This document shows positions 33,061 through 43,190 of a DNA stretch of 64,000 nucleotides, piece by piece. This DNA comes from Blattamonas nauphoetae (lineage: Eukaryota; Preaxostyla; Oxymonadida). Both the position numbers and the translations under genes were made by a program. The stretch's first letter is position 1. Each line of letters starts with the position of its first letter. Under the pieces are notes generated by a model that was not told the DNA's origin, ran no database searches, and worked only from the letters and a program-made list of their open reading frames with translations. Location of the stretch: the NCBI GenBank assembly GCA_033064195.1, contig JARBJD010000316.1, forward strand, positions 1 to 64,000. The letters are read 5' to 3'.

Positions 33061-33688
33061 GAAGGGAGGAGATGAAATTGATTGAATGACTTTCACGTTT
33101 CACGTCACAGTTTGATAATTTTGACTCGTCTCTCAGCCAACTGAAGAGTAACAGTTCCTCGAAGAGTAAGTACTGATGAGAATCGAACAAGAAAGGAGAG
33201 AGAGATGAGGAGAGGACGAACAACATCCACCATTCTCTTCTGCCGTTTTCATCCTTCCTGTGAACAACTCTTCCGAATTGGGAATTATACGAATGATGGA
33301 ATCTCACAAATCCATTCGCTCGACCTGAAGAGTTTTCCAGCGTTCCGGCGACGCTAATTGCATCGACATCGCGAATAGCGTCGAGCTCACATCTTCCTAT
33401 TCTGTTCCTCCAAGATCACCTGAAGCACAGTGACACATGGCCCTCTCCAGAAAGACAAAATTGCTCCAATTTCACGTCACCATGCGCTCTTCGTTCAGAT
33501 GTGGATGTGCATGAAACAAAATGCCGACCAAATCAACACCCACAGTCGAGACGTGGGTCTTCCACAACACACACGTGCTGCGAGTGGTCTCCAGACACAA
33601 ATCAAAACGACACGAGATAATCAACATCTGTGAAATGAAGCGAGATTCTTGGTGCAATAATTGAAACTGCCACCCTGCTTTCCCTGCT
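33061..33688. other. Intergenic
   Basis: No gene seen. The segment separates the convergent ends of the plus-strand ARM-like gene and the minus-strand papain-fold candidate, so it should hold both 3' ends. Confidence 0.4.
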
Positions 33689-34375
33689 TTACTTCTTCCT
33701 TCGGTCTCGTCCAAACCCACGGAACAGTCCAAAAAGACCAAAGGCGATTGACACAGCAACAACAATCACACACAACACAATTTTGCCCGCTTTCACCATC
33801 GCGTCTTTCACGCCTCTCGTGTGTTTTGTCGCAAGCGGATCGTCGGGTTCGTTCTCGCTTTTCTTGGTCAGGAAGTGGTAGAACTTGTTGGCAAAGTTTT
33901 GGCAGTTGTTTGTGAGCAGTTTGTACGCTCCACGTTTGAACTCCTCTTTGTGCTCTTCAAGCCATTTCTGGATGGCTGCAAAGTCGAGTCCAGGACGTGA
34001 TTCTTTGCTGAGGGTGTCAAGAAAGAGAATGAGAGAGCGAAGAACACCAAACGCCGCAATCATTGTCCCAGCCTCTTCATTGCAGCTCATCAGGCTTCTG
34101 TGGAAGAATCCAATTCCTTCCGGGTTGAAATCAACTGTCAGTCCGTTTGCTTTGATCCCGATATCCTTGCCATCTGATGGTTGGATGTGAACCATGGCAT
34201 GTGTTGGTTTGTTGAATTTGTTTACGCCGTTGGTTGAACTGCCGCTATTCACCGGCCGAGTGTTGATAGAGATATAGAAGGATGGTGCATTGAGAAATTT
34301 GTCAGTCAATTGAGGGATTTCTTTCGAACGTTCTGGCATTGAGATGCGATTTTGATCAACCCTAAATATTTTCAT
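33689..34375 (-). CDS. Tail-anchored permuted papain-fold (PPPDE/LRAT-like) candidate
   Basis: 228 codons from an ATG at 34375, which I prefer to the TTG one codon upstream. A His lies in the strand THAMVHIQP (about residue 83), and a Cys lies in the helix-start motif LLTNNCQNFANKFYHFL (about residue 155). The order His then Cys, with NNCQNFA at the helix start, is the mark of circularly permuted papain-like enzymes (LRAT, PPPDE/DeSI deSUMOylases and relatives). The C-terminus is one hydrophobic helix (IVLCVIVVAVSIAFGLFGLF) followed by basic GRDRRKK, the design of a tail anchor facing the cytosol. There is no signal peptide. The substrate (a ubiquitin-like conjugate or a lipid) cannot be told. 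The gene looks intact. Confidence 0.55.
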   Translation of the reverse strand: MKIFRVDQNRISMPERSKEIPQLTDKFLNAPSFYISINTRPVNSGSSTNGVNKFNKPTHAMVHIQPSDGKDIGIKANGLTVDFNPEGIGFFHRSLMSCNEEAGTMIAAFGVLRSLILFLDTLSKESRPGLDFAAIQKWLEEHKEEFKRGAYKLLTNNCQNFANKFYHFLTKKSENEPDDPLATKHTRGVKDAMVKAGKIVLCVIVVAVSIAFGLFGLFRGFGRDRRKK

Positions 34376-34706
34376 CAAGTCCGAATTGATTGTTGACCAC
34401 TCGTTTTGTCACTTTGATCTCGATATTTAATACTGAGTGTGATAGAGAAGTCCTTACATCTGTCTGGAAATCGAGAAGACTGAAGAAGAGGTACAGATCA
34501 AATCAAAAGAGATGAATGGATGAATGAATGGTGACAAAGTGACTGATTGGGACTTTATCGAAGAAAATAGAGTCGAAAGAGGTTCTCATTGAAACGAAAC
34601 GATGGAAGAAAACGATACAGTGAATACAGTCGGAGATGGAATCCAAATGAAAAGTGTAAAGGACGAACAACAAAACGAGGTGTTGAATGAACATATCTCT
34701 CTCCAA
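34376..34706. other. Intergenic
   Basis: This short spacer lies between two minus-strand genes and so should hold the promoter of the papain-fold candidate and the 3' end of the large adhesin-like gene. No other signal is seen. Confidence 0.4.
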
Positions 34707-37700
34707 TCAGCTCTCTTCTCTTCGAGACGACGTGCAGTTCACAAACAGCATGTTCCGCTGAGCAGGCCAAGCTCCACCAGGCACACCCACAATCGCAAGT
34801 CCAACGTTCAACGGATCTGCTGTGCCAAAATGGAACACACAGCTGCGAGTGGACAGTGATGGTTTGCTGTGGTCACTGACGAAGAGTGCGAGGGGAAGAG
34901 GATGAAGGGGATCAAGTGACGACCCTGCTTCCATCTCCACCCCAACAAGTTCCAAATGGCTTGAAAGCGGCGAGTGCTTCAGTGTGTCGTCGAACAGGAA
35001 GGAAGGGTTGGCCTGATTCGTCGACAGAATCTTCGCCATCAGCGGAGAGTCGATGTTCGCAGCTGAGAGAGGAGAGGCCAAAGTGGTGATCTTTTCGGAG
35101 GGAAGGAATCGAACAGCGAGTGTGTGTGATGTGAGAGCGAGGAGAGAAGGAGGGTGAGGAACAACAAAAGATGGATCGAGTAAGAACGAACAATTCACAA
35201 AACACGAGTCAATCAGAGAGAGATGCGAGCGGGCCAAACTGAAACAGCAGACACCGCCAGCCAAAGAAGATAGTGGACTCGTCTCAGCTGGAATAGAAAC
35301 GATGATTGTGCAACACGACGAAAAGGAGCAGTCACGAATCGACAACTTGCTCAGCGGCAACGAAAGATCGGCATACAAAATACATCCTGTCTGGATGGGG
35401 TTTTCGTGTGTTGCATCAATCTGAAGGGAGATACAATCAAAGAAAGAGTTGGTGATGGAGAGGGAAGGAGGGAGGGAGAAGGGGAGGGTTTGGGACAGCA
35501 TGCTCGAATGTCCAGTGGACATAGAATCCATCAGAAGTGGAAGATCCGCAGACGATCGGATGGAGATGAGTGGCGTGGCGAGAATCATATTCTGAGCAAC
35601 AAGATGAGACACTCTCAGATGAACACTCGTCGACATTGAGGTGAGAGTGGTGTGGAAGGACAACAGCGAGCTGACAGCTTGTGCTGGATCGATCGACTTG
35701 ACAACACAATCAATCAGCGACAGACTCACCGACTGAACAGCGATGATCGGCCGAGGATGCATCGAGAAGAGAGGGAGGACGAATTCGAGATGCTTCATCA
35801 GCACTGTCTGTGGAGGCACAATCTCGCTCAGTCCAATCGACGATCTGCATCCGATGCTTCCGCGTTGAGTGAATCGAACTTTCCCAAACTGAATAGGGTC
35901 GGTCTGTGTTCGTTTGTGGGTGCGGATTGGCAGGATGGACAGAACAAGGCCAGCTTGCTGCCCAACTGTCACGTATCCACACAACTCCACATCGTCCTCC
36001 TCTCCAAGCACCATCTCGCTCATCAAAACAATACTTCGCTCCAACACACCCTGCGTCACTTCCTCTTCACTGTCTCCATTCAGCAGATGGTCCATTGAGT
36101 CGTGAAGCGACTGGCAGGGATGTGTTTCTCGCCCACAATCCGCTCCATCCGATGCTTGGCCCGTTTCACCCAAAGAATCAATGAATACGTTCTTGAACCG
36201 AGTGTTGGGGAAGAGAAATGGGAAGAGATCCGTCTCTTCGACGTAAGCCACGCGATCCGATCCAAACAGAGCATTCGAGCGATCAAATCCAGGTGGATGC
36301 AGATTCAATAAGAAATGATCAATCGACACACTCTTCTCCAGCGATTCAGCAACCAGAAACAGATCTCGTCCAAACGTTGCTGTGTTGTGTGCAAATGTCA
36401 GCGTGTCCAGAAGATAGTTGGTTGTGCTGAGTGGAGAGAGTGACAATCCGATTCCCCCTCCCCTCCCTCCATCGCCAGCACTGCAGCTCACAAACAAGCA
36501 ATATTGGATCACAAGAGACGCTGATCCAGACAGTGAGAACGACACACTACCGCCCAAACAGTGCGTGTTCGATGACGAGCAGGAAGTGAACGACGATGAC
36601 GACAAATTCAGCGACGATGTGTTGGAGAGTGTGAAAAACACAGCTGAGCCTGCTATCGACTGTGTGTGGATTGATTCTGCTCCCCAGTTCAAGATCCGAG
36701 TTAATCCGAAACTCTGCTCAGCCAAAATCGTTGTCACAGAATGATGCGATAGTTGAGTGGTCGTCAGATTCGTTACATTCATCCCATTCCGAGTTCGGAC
36801 GAATGAAGGGTGTCTGGCAGAGAGCAACGATGACGTCGACACATCTCCAGTCACCACACAATTCATGACTGTCAGAATACCTGTCTTGATCTCAGCGTAG
36901 ACCTCAACAGCCGACAACGAAGGCAGAACGAAAGAGAGGCTGTCAAGGCTCGTCTCGGTCGCTCCATCCAAAACCAGCCCTCCTTCTTCCCCAACTCGAA
37001 CTGTCGCGTGAGTCGCTGTGTTTTCCCCCTCGTTAACCACCGCGTTACGGGCAATTTCCAGCGATGAGAACGAGATCTCCCACATTGTCACGTGGTTGAA
37101 CGTCCCTTCCAGCAAAACGATTGACATCCCACTGTCCAGCCGACTCAACGCATGTTCCATCGTTTTGCATGGATTCGACTCGTCCCCACAATCCAACCAG
37201 TCCTCGCCATTCCCAGACGAGACATGCACTGTCGAGAGAGGAGGAGACGAAGGTGTTGTGAATGTCACATCATCACAATGAATACGATGAGGATCTGTGG
37301 CAGTGTCTTCGACTATCGAGAGGAGTGTGTACGTCGTGGAGTGTTTCAGAGCCAATCCTCCTCCAATCCGAACTGGGCCGATTGTCGCGATTGTTTGTGT
37401 CTCACACGAGAACTGCATTGGCTCTTCGATTCCATCCAGAATGAGAAGGAATGTTCGATTGGCGAGTAATGCCTGCCCTCTCAACACAATGTTCATCGTG
37501 GTGCACATCACATTTGCACACTCGGCCGAAGCAGACAGGACCTTCGGTGGGAGTGGCGTTGTGAAATTCAGTGATGGTCTGATCTTGATCGTCGCATTGT
37601 TCGATGAAACGACAGTGTATGTTCTTCCGGCTATCAAGTTGTTAGGCGAAGTTGGATACACCACTTCGGTTGCAGTGAGCACGCCATCTGTCAGAAAAGC

Positions 37701-40424
37701 TTGAACGTGGAGAGTGTTATTCGCATCGTCTTGCAACTCCAGTTCGAGATCAGACGATATCACGAAAATAGAGAAGAATTGGATAATGTACGTCGTTGCT
37801 GTGTTGTCCAGTGTGCAGTTCACTCCAGTGATCATTGCGTCGTGAACGATGGTTGGGATTCTGTCGACATCAACCCATCGTGGTGGATCGGCATTTTTCT
37901 CTTCCATCGACGCAATTGTGAACCCACTGAGAGGGAAAGGGTTGGATGACCAGACATCAATCGGCTCGGTTTGCCCACTCGTCGGTGAGGAGAACGTCGT
38001 TGTCAAGGTGAGGGGAGTGTCTGAGATTTTGGTGATGAACGGCACGTCTGGACTCAGTTTCTCCCCCTCAAACACAATACGCACCGATGTGCACTGCGAC
38101 ATCGCACATTCCACTCTCGCGCTGGTGAGGTGGGGAGGAGTGGGAACAGTGAACACGGGGTTTAAGCAGAAGATCCTCTGCGGATCTGATGGAACATCTT
38201 CTTCGATCGACGAGATTCTGTACTCCTGCTCCCAGTCGAGGTTGAATGACGGCGTCACTACAAATGGATCTGATTGACCAGAATTGTTGTTTATGAACGT
38301 CACAACGAACGTCACTGACGAACTTGCGATTGTGACAATGAAATGGGACGTCGAGTCTGCTGGCAATTGTTGTCCCATCAGTTTCAGCACCATTTCCACA
38401 CATCGGTCATCTGTCCACTCCAAACTCGCTTCGAACGCGGCAGGTTCTGACTCTGGCAGCAGCCGAGATCCAGGAACGCTGAAATTTCGGAGTTGGTAGT
38501 TTTCGATCGGAAGAATCCCATCCGCTCCCGATGACACAACAGCTGTTCCTGTTTTAGATGAGCTGTATGATGTCCCAAACTCTACGTTGACCAGACGAGG
38601 CACATTCGATCCGTTCAGCAATATCCCCATCGCTCCCTTCACTGCTTCACTCGCTGTTGCTGTCACTGTCGCATTGTCTGCATCGAACGACACACTCACT
38701 TCCACTGTCACTGTTGGAGCGGGCAGGAGTTGAGGAACAAGATGACTCAGATTGACTCCATTTGGCGTGTCATTGTCGAGGAAGACATTGGGAAGTCCCG
38801 AAGTTGAATCAGAGAATCTGACAGTGAGTGCTGTGAGGAGAGAAGCTTCAATGCTCATAAAGTATATATCGTTTGTTCTTGAATCTAGTGAAGAACAACC
38901 GCGGAACTGGAGGAAAGAGAAGTCAATCGATTTAACTTCAAAGACTTTCACTGCCCCTCCACGCCGATTTGTATAGCACTGGACGAATGCACAGTTGGAG
39001 AGTGTGGTGAGAGAATGGTCCGAGAGATCAAAACTTCCACCATCGTGGTTTGCTTTGCTCTTCTCGAAGAAACAATCAGAGATTGAAATTGTTGAGGGTG
39101 ATTCACAACACACACTTCCACCAAAATAAGCAACAGCACATTCCGTGAAAGAAGACAAAGACAGTGCGATGGGACAATCCGGCCCAGAATATTGGGACAC
39201 ATACACCGCTCCTCCATCACTGAGAGATCGCAAGCTCGTGCAGCTGTGGAAGAAGCACTGGTTGATCGTCAGAGTGGATTCTGTAAGCTTGAGACAGATC
39301 GCAGATCCTCCTTCGCTACCTCCAGCAGCGATTGTTATGTTGTTGAATGTGCAGAGAGTGAACTGCACTGATGTCACTACATTGTATATCACTTCTGTTC
39401 GTCCGATGTGGCTGTCCGTGATGTTTTCGTGTTTCATGTCTATTTCAGTGTTTGATGTGCGAACACAAGACGAGAACGAACTGTTCACACAAACAACATT
39501 GAAGCCTAATCGAGTCCCACACAGTCCGGTCCCCATATCGTGGTTCGTGCTCCCTGAAATTCTGCTCCCAACCACTCTCTCCCACACACAACTCTTGTCT
39601 CCCAACTTCTTCTGCTTTCCATCTCGAACAGTGCTTGTCACGTTCAAAATATCGCTCGATCCCAACTCTGTCGATATCTCTCCAATCACCCCAATCTCCG
39701 ACCCGAACAGTGACTTCCCGGTGAACGAGAAAAGAGGGCCAGTTCCGAGCGCAAAGTGCGTCGAATCGAACGACAGTCCAACTCCAATAATCTCTTCCAT
39801 TTCCACCAATCCATCACTCCATCCCTCCTCATCTCCCATCCATTCTTCATTGTTCTTGTTCAGTTGCCCATAGACTCGACCAACAAGTGGAAGGACAATA
39901 TTTCGCGACGATGATTTGTGACTGCTCCCAACGATCACAATCCTGCTCGACCCACTTCTCTCCACATCCGCAAGCACAAATCCCGAACATTCCATGTTGG
40001 ACAAGATTTCACTCCCAAAAACCTCAACTGACGACCAATGGATCAGTACGATTGAGGTTCCTTTCATTCCCGCGTCCAGTCGCCATGATCGCATCGTCAA
40101 CGAACTATTCCGCACCTCCATCATCCATCGTTCAATACCCGTGTCTTTTCTTGGCGTTCCGTTTGTTGCTTCCTCATCAAAGTCATTTCGATCTTTCAGC
40201 ACATTCGCTCCATGCGTCAGCCCTGCATTGTTTCCATCAAGTTCCAATGATTTCGACACAATCTCAATCCCACTTGTCCAATATAATCCATCATCAAATG
40301 ATAGACTTCTTAGTTCTGAGTTAGAGGCCAAATTGTTTTTGGCAAGTATTTTCTCAAGGACAGCATCAAAGTCTTGGTAGTGATGGTGATCACAATGGAA
40401 GATACAGCAGAACAACAGTAACAT
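34707..40424 (-). CDS. Giant secreted adhesin-like beta-helix / Ig-repeat protein
   Basis: An uninterrupted frame of 1905 residues from an ATG at 40424. It starts with MLLLFCCIFHC, a short signal peptide; a TTG five codons upstream is less likely. Residues about 200-560 form a right-handed beta-helix of the pectin-lyase type, with repeats such as GGAVYVSQYSG, GGSVCCESPSTISISDCFFE and GGSFDLSDHSLTTLSNCAF. Then come four or five Ig/IPT-like domains (TVTVEVSVSFDADNATVTA, CTSVRIVFEGEKLSPD, CTTMNIVLRGQALLA). A module DCGDESNPCKTMEHAL opens a second beta-helix, and a third module DCGRETHPCQSLHDSM opens another. Many Cys, Ser and Thr residues fit an extracellular protein. It ends with MLFVNCTSSRREES and lacks the transmembrane helix seen in the relatives at 18.5 and 31.1 kb, so it is secreted or loses its anchor to an unrecognised exon. 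Role inferred: cell-surface adhesion or glycan binding. Confidence 0.75.
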   Translation of the reverse strand: MLLLFCCIFHCDHHHYQDFDAVLEKILAKNNLASNSELRSLSFDDGLYWTSGIEIVSKSLELDGNNAGLTHGANVLKDRNDFDEEATNGTPRKDTGIERWMMEVRNSSLTMRSWRLDAGMKGTSIVLIHWSSVEVFGSEILSNMECSGFVLADVERSGSSRIVIVGSSHKSSSRNIVLPLVGRVYGQLNKNNEEWMGDEEGWSDGLVEMEEIIGVGLSFDSTHFALGTGPLFSFTGKSLFGSEIGVIGEISTELGSSDILNVTSTVRDGKQKKLGDKSCVWERVVGSRISGSTNHDMGTGLCGTRLGFNVVCVNSSFSSCVRTSNTEIDMKHENITDSHIGRTEVIYNVVTSVQFTLCTFNNITIAAGGSEGGSAICLKLTESTLTINQCFFHSCTSLRSLSDGGAVYVSQYSGPDCPIALSLSSFTECAVAYFGGSVCCESPSTISISDCFFEKSKANHDGGSFDLSDHSLTTLSNCAFVQCYTNRRGGAVKVFEVKSIDFSFLQFRGCSSLDSRTNDIYFMSIEASLLTALTVRFSDSTSGLPNVFLDNDTPNGVNLSHLVPQLLPAPTVTVEVSVSFDADNATVTATASEAVKGAMGILLNGSNVPRLVNVEFGTSYSSSKTGTAVVSSGADGILPIENYQLRNFSVPGSRLLPESEPAAFEASLEWTDDRCVEMVLKLMGQQLPADSTSHFIVTIASSSVTFVVTFINNNSGQSDPFVVTPSFNLDWEQEYRISSIEEDVPSDPQRIFCLNPVFTVPTPPHLTSARVECAMSQCTSVRIVFEGEKLSPDVPFITKISDTPLTLTTTFSSPTSGQTEPIDVWSSNPFPLSGFTIASMEEKNADPPRWVDVDRIPTIVHDAMITGVNCTLDNTATTYIIQFFSIFVISSDLELELQDDANNTLHVQAFLTDGVLTATEVVYPTSPNNLIAGRTYTVVSSNNATIKIRPSLNFTTPLPPKVLSASAECANVMCTTMNIVLRGQALLANRTFLLILDGIEEPMQFSCETQTIATIGPVRIGGGLALKHSTTYTLLSIVEDTATDPHRIHCDDVTFTTPSSPPLSTVHVSSGNGEDWLDCGDESNPCKTMEHALSRLDSGMSIVLLEGTFNHVTMWEISFSSLEIARNAVVNEGENTATHATVRVGEEGGLVLDGATETSLDSLSFVLPSLSAVEVYAEIKTGILTVMNCVVTGDVSTSSLLSARHPSFVRTRNGMNVTNLTTTQLSHHSVTTILAEQSFGLTRILNWGAESIHTQSIAGSAVFFTLSNTSSLNLSSSSFTSCSSSNTHCLGGSVSFSLSGSASLVIQYCLFVSCSAGDGGRGGGIGLSLSPLSTTNYLLDTLTFAHNTATFGRDLFLVAESLEKSVSIDHFLLNLHPPGFDRSNALFGSDRVAYVEETDLFPFLFPNTRFKNVFIDSLGETGQASDGADCGRETHPCQSLHDSMDHLLNGDSEEEVTQGVLERSIVLMSEMVLGEEDDVELCGYVTVGQQAGLVLSILPIRTHKRTQTDPIQFGKVRFTQRGSIGCRSSIGLSEIVPPQTVLMKHLEFVLPLFSMHPRPIIAVQSVSLSLIDCVVKSIDPAQAVSSLLSFHTTLTSMSTSVHLRVSHLVAQNMILATPLISIRSSADLPLLMDSMSTGHSSMLSQTLPFSLPPSLSITNSFFDCISLQIDATHENPIQTGCILYADLSLPLSKLSIRDCSFSSCCTIIVSIPAETSPLSSLAGGVCCFSLARSHLSLIDSCFVNCSFLLDPSFVVPHPPSLLALTSHTLAVRFLPSEKITTLASPLSAANIDSPLMAKILSTNQANPSFLFDDTLKHSPLSSHLELVGVEMEAGSSLDPLHPLPLALFVSDHSKPSLSTRSCVFHFGTADPLNVGLAIVGVPGGAWPAQRNMLFVNCTSSRREES

Positions 40425-40629
40425 TTGAGCCGAAGACAATATTAATCGGAATCAATCTGTTTAGAAAATTGTTGAAGAAGATCCAACCCATAGAACATAT
40501 TTCCGCTGGGGAATTTCTCTATTCATCCTTTTTCCATTCGTTTCACTTCTGAGAGTCTTAAAGTTGATGAAATTTTGTTGAAATGGATTGAAAAACGGCG
40601 AAAAGAGAGCACTCACTTGACTTATCTTC

Positions 40630-43190
40630 TCATTTTCCCACATTCAGCCCAAGACTTGTGTAAAGACTGCTCAATCGTTCTCCATCAGTCGACCCATCCG
40701 GGAACAAACCCAACAGACACCCCAGTTGTTCTGCCATATCTTCGAATCCCTCCTCGTTCCTTCCTTTCATCATTCTTCCGATGAGAGCTCCTTTCTTTGT
40801 GGTGTATGCTTCCTGATCGTGGTCATCATGATTGTGAATGTGTTCCATGAACCCATACGGAGTTCTTCTTCTTGTTTGATCCGTGTGTCTGAAGAAGTGG
40901 AGAAGAGAGAGTTTGTCAGCAACTAACACACTCTCTTCACACATCTGCATCGAAACCAAGTGGAATCCTATCTGTCCCACCACTTCTGAAATTGCCGGAA
41001 AAGCCGATTCTACTCGTCCCACAGTTTTAATGATCGATGACAGAGCTGTCTCAAAGTGTGCTCGATGCTCCGACGTGGCGAATGAGAGGAAAGACGCGAG
41101 GAACTGTCGAGAAGGGATCAACACATTCTCCAAAACGATTGTGTCGGCGTGTGTTGGGAGAGGAGCAGGTGGTTGAAAACCGAACTCAATATTTCTCGAG
41201 AAGAGCTCGAGACAGAGATAGATGACCTGGGACAAGCAGCGATGGACGGTGGAAGCAGCCAGAACTCACTTCTCGCTTTTCCAGCCAAGTCGCTTGATCC
41301 AGCTGTCTCGTTCAGAACATCCACCAAACGTTGGATGAACCCATTTTGGGCGAGTGAGAGTCGCACATCTCGCTGACTCTCAGAAATGATCGAATGGAGG
41401 AGTTTTGCAGTATCCATCACAATGTCCCGATGGCTGGAAACGAAGAAAGAAGGGACAGTTTGAATAAAACACGAAGCGAACGTGGGATTTGTGGAGAGCC
41501 ATTTGACCACTTCAAGCTGTTCGGGTGGTGAAAAGATGCCGTCAAAAATAAACTGATTTCTGTGAGGCTTTGACTGAGGCAGAAGACGAGCAGCGGCGAG
41601 AGTGGAGAGAAAGAGATGGATGGAAGCAACGATTGGGTCGGGTGGGGTGTGGTGTGTGTGGAGGAAGGAAGAGAGTGAGAGCAGAGCGGTCTGAACAGAA
41701 TCCGATTCCAGCTGGCCGAACAAGTCGATTGATAAGAACGACGGGAGTTCAGCTGATCCTTCTTTCCGAACATGACCAATCGCTTCCTCTCGCACTTCCT
41801 TCCACACTCCCTCAAAGAACGAGAGAGTAGGTCGATGTCGAGTTGGTGTCGGAGGCAGTTTCAGATGGTCAATCGGCTGTGATGGTGATCTCGCTGCCAA
41901 AAGGACAAACTCACGACACTGAACGAGGATTCTGTCGACTACAATCTGCGCTGATCCCTCCGTGCCCTCTTGGAGATCGGAATCCTTGAGAGACTGAAGT
42001 TGAAAAACAATCGTCCGAACAAGAAGCTGAATGGTCAACTGGAAGAATGGTGCATGGGCCGAATTGGGAATGTCAAGTTCACGTGAAGGTAGGAGCAAAG
42101 TCGGCACGAAGACACTTTCTGCCAAAAATCGGTGAATGGATGAATTGTTCGAGACGAAGAATGGCTCAATAAGGAGATGACAGTGCGATCTTATCACTTC
42201 GGAGGATGAAGAGAGGGTGAGGAGGAACAGCTTCGTCAATGACGAGACAAGTTGAGGAGATTTTGAGAGAAGGAACTGTGGGAGTGTGTGTGACGGGCGA
42301 TGGAGAAGTTGTGTCTCATGTGAGAAGAAGTGGTTGAGAATGAGGATGAAAACCACGATGTCGATGCAATTATCATTGGAAAGTGAGATGTGTGACAAAA
42401 TAAAGTCATTGCACGACTCCAAAATTGGCACCAAATCAACGCTTCTTTGATCTGAGGCGATTCGAGTGGTCATGAAGAGCGGAAGACGTTCCAGTTCCTT
42501 GGCCAACCCCTCTTTCCTCCTCCATTTTCGCACAGCTTCCATCAGGTCTTGGATGAACGAAACGTGGCTGTTGTTTGAGTTATCGAGGTCCAGAATCTTG
42601 TGAACAATATCGATGATGGGGGAGTGAGTCTTGATTGGCAAGATTTCAAACTCTGACTGTGTTCCATCAGGATCAGTGACGAGATGGAAATTATCCTTCA
42701 ATGGTGGGTTTTGTGGGAAGGGATCAATCGTTGGGTGTTTGAGATAGAAAAGAAGAAATGGACGGAGTTGGTTGATCATTGAGATGAAGAGACTTTGGTC
42801 AAATGGAATAGTTGTGCGATTTCGCATGTCCAACACATAAAGATCGAAGATGTTGTGAATGAGTGTCAGGAGAGCTGGGTGAATGGGATCTGAAAGGGGG
42901 GTTGAGAAGAGTGTTTTTTCGTCGAGAACTGTGAGGAGGATGGGAATGAATTCCGATTGAACCAATCCAAACACATCAAGAACGACGATCTTTGAGATTT
43001 CAGTTGTGAGGACTTTGATAACACTGACTCTCAGTTGAGGAATGTTTGTGGAGAGGAGAACACGCCAGGAAGAATCCTCGCCAGTTAGAAACTCAGCGCT
43101 AAGGTCTGTGCGGGAGAAAAGCAACCATTTGTGTGGAGAGAATGGAGGATGTTTTACAATGCGTTGTTCGTATTTAGAACGGTTGTGAGA
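40630..43190 (-). pseudogene. Long HEAT/ARM-like protein gene, 5'-truncated, one frame change
   Basis: The main frame (about 43190-41240) holds more than 600 residues of helical repeats: VSVIKVLTTEISKIVVLDVF, FIPILLTVLDEKTL, LLTLIHNIFDLYVLDM, FILILNHFFSHETQLLHRPS, LDIPNSAHAPFFQLTIQLLV and FASCFIQTVPSFFVSSHRD. At about 41270-41235 the reading moves to a second frame with QVIYLCLELFSRNIEFGFQP, NVLIPSRQFLASFLSFATSE, GRNEEGFEDMAEQLGCLL and the tail YTSLGLNVGK. A GTGAGT donor-like site lies at 41269, but no nearby AG restores the frame, so a frameshift is as likely as an intron. Upstream of 43190 the frame runs into unrelated sequence that codes in another frame. It is the longest member of family A and has the same C-terminal pair of motifs. 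Confidence 0.65.

Noticed and set aside
34886-40380. Numerous plus-strand frames opposite the giant surface-protein gene
   Set aside because: They are short shadows of the uninterrupted 1905-codon minus-strand gene and carry no domains of their own.
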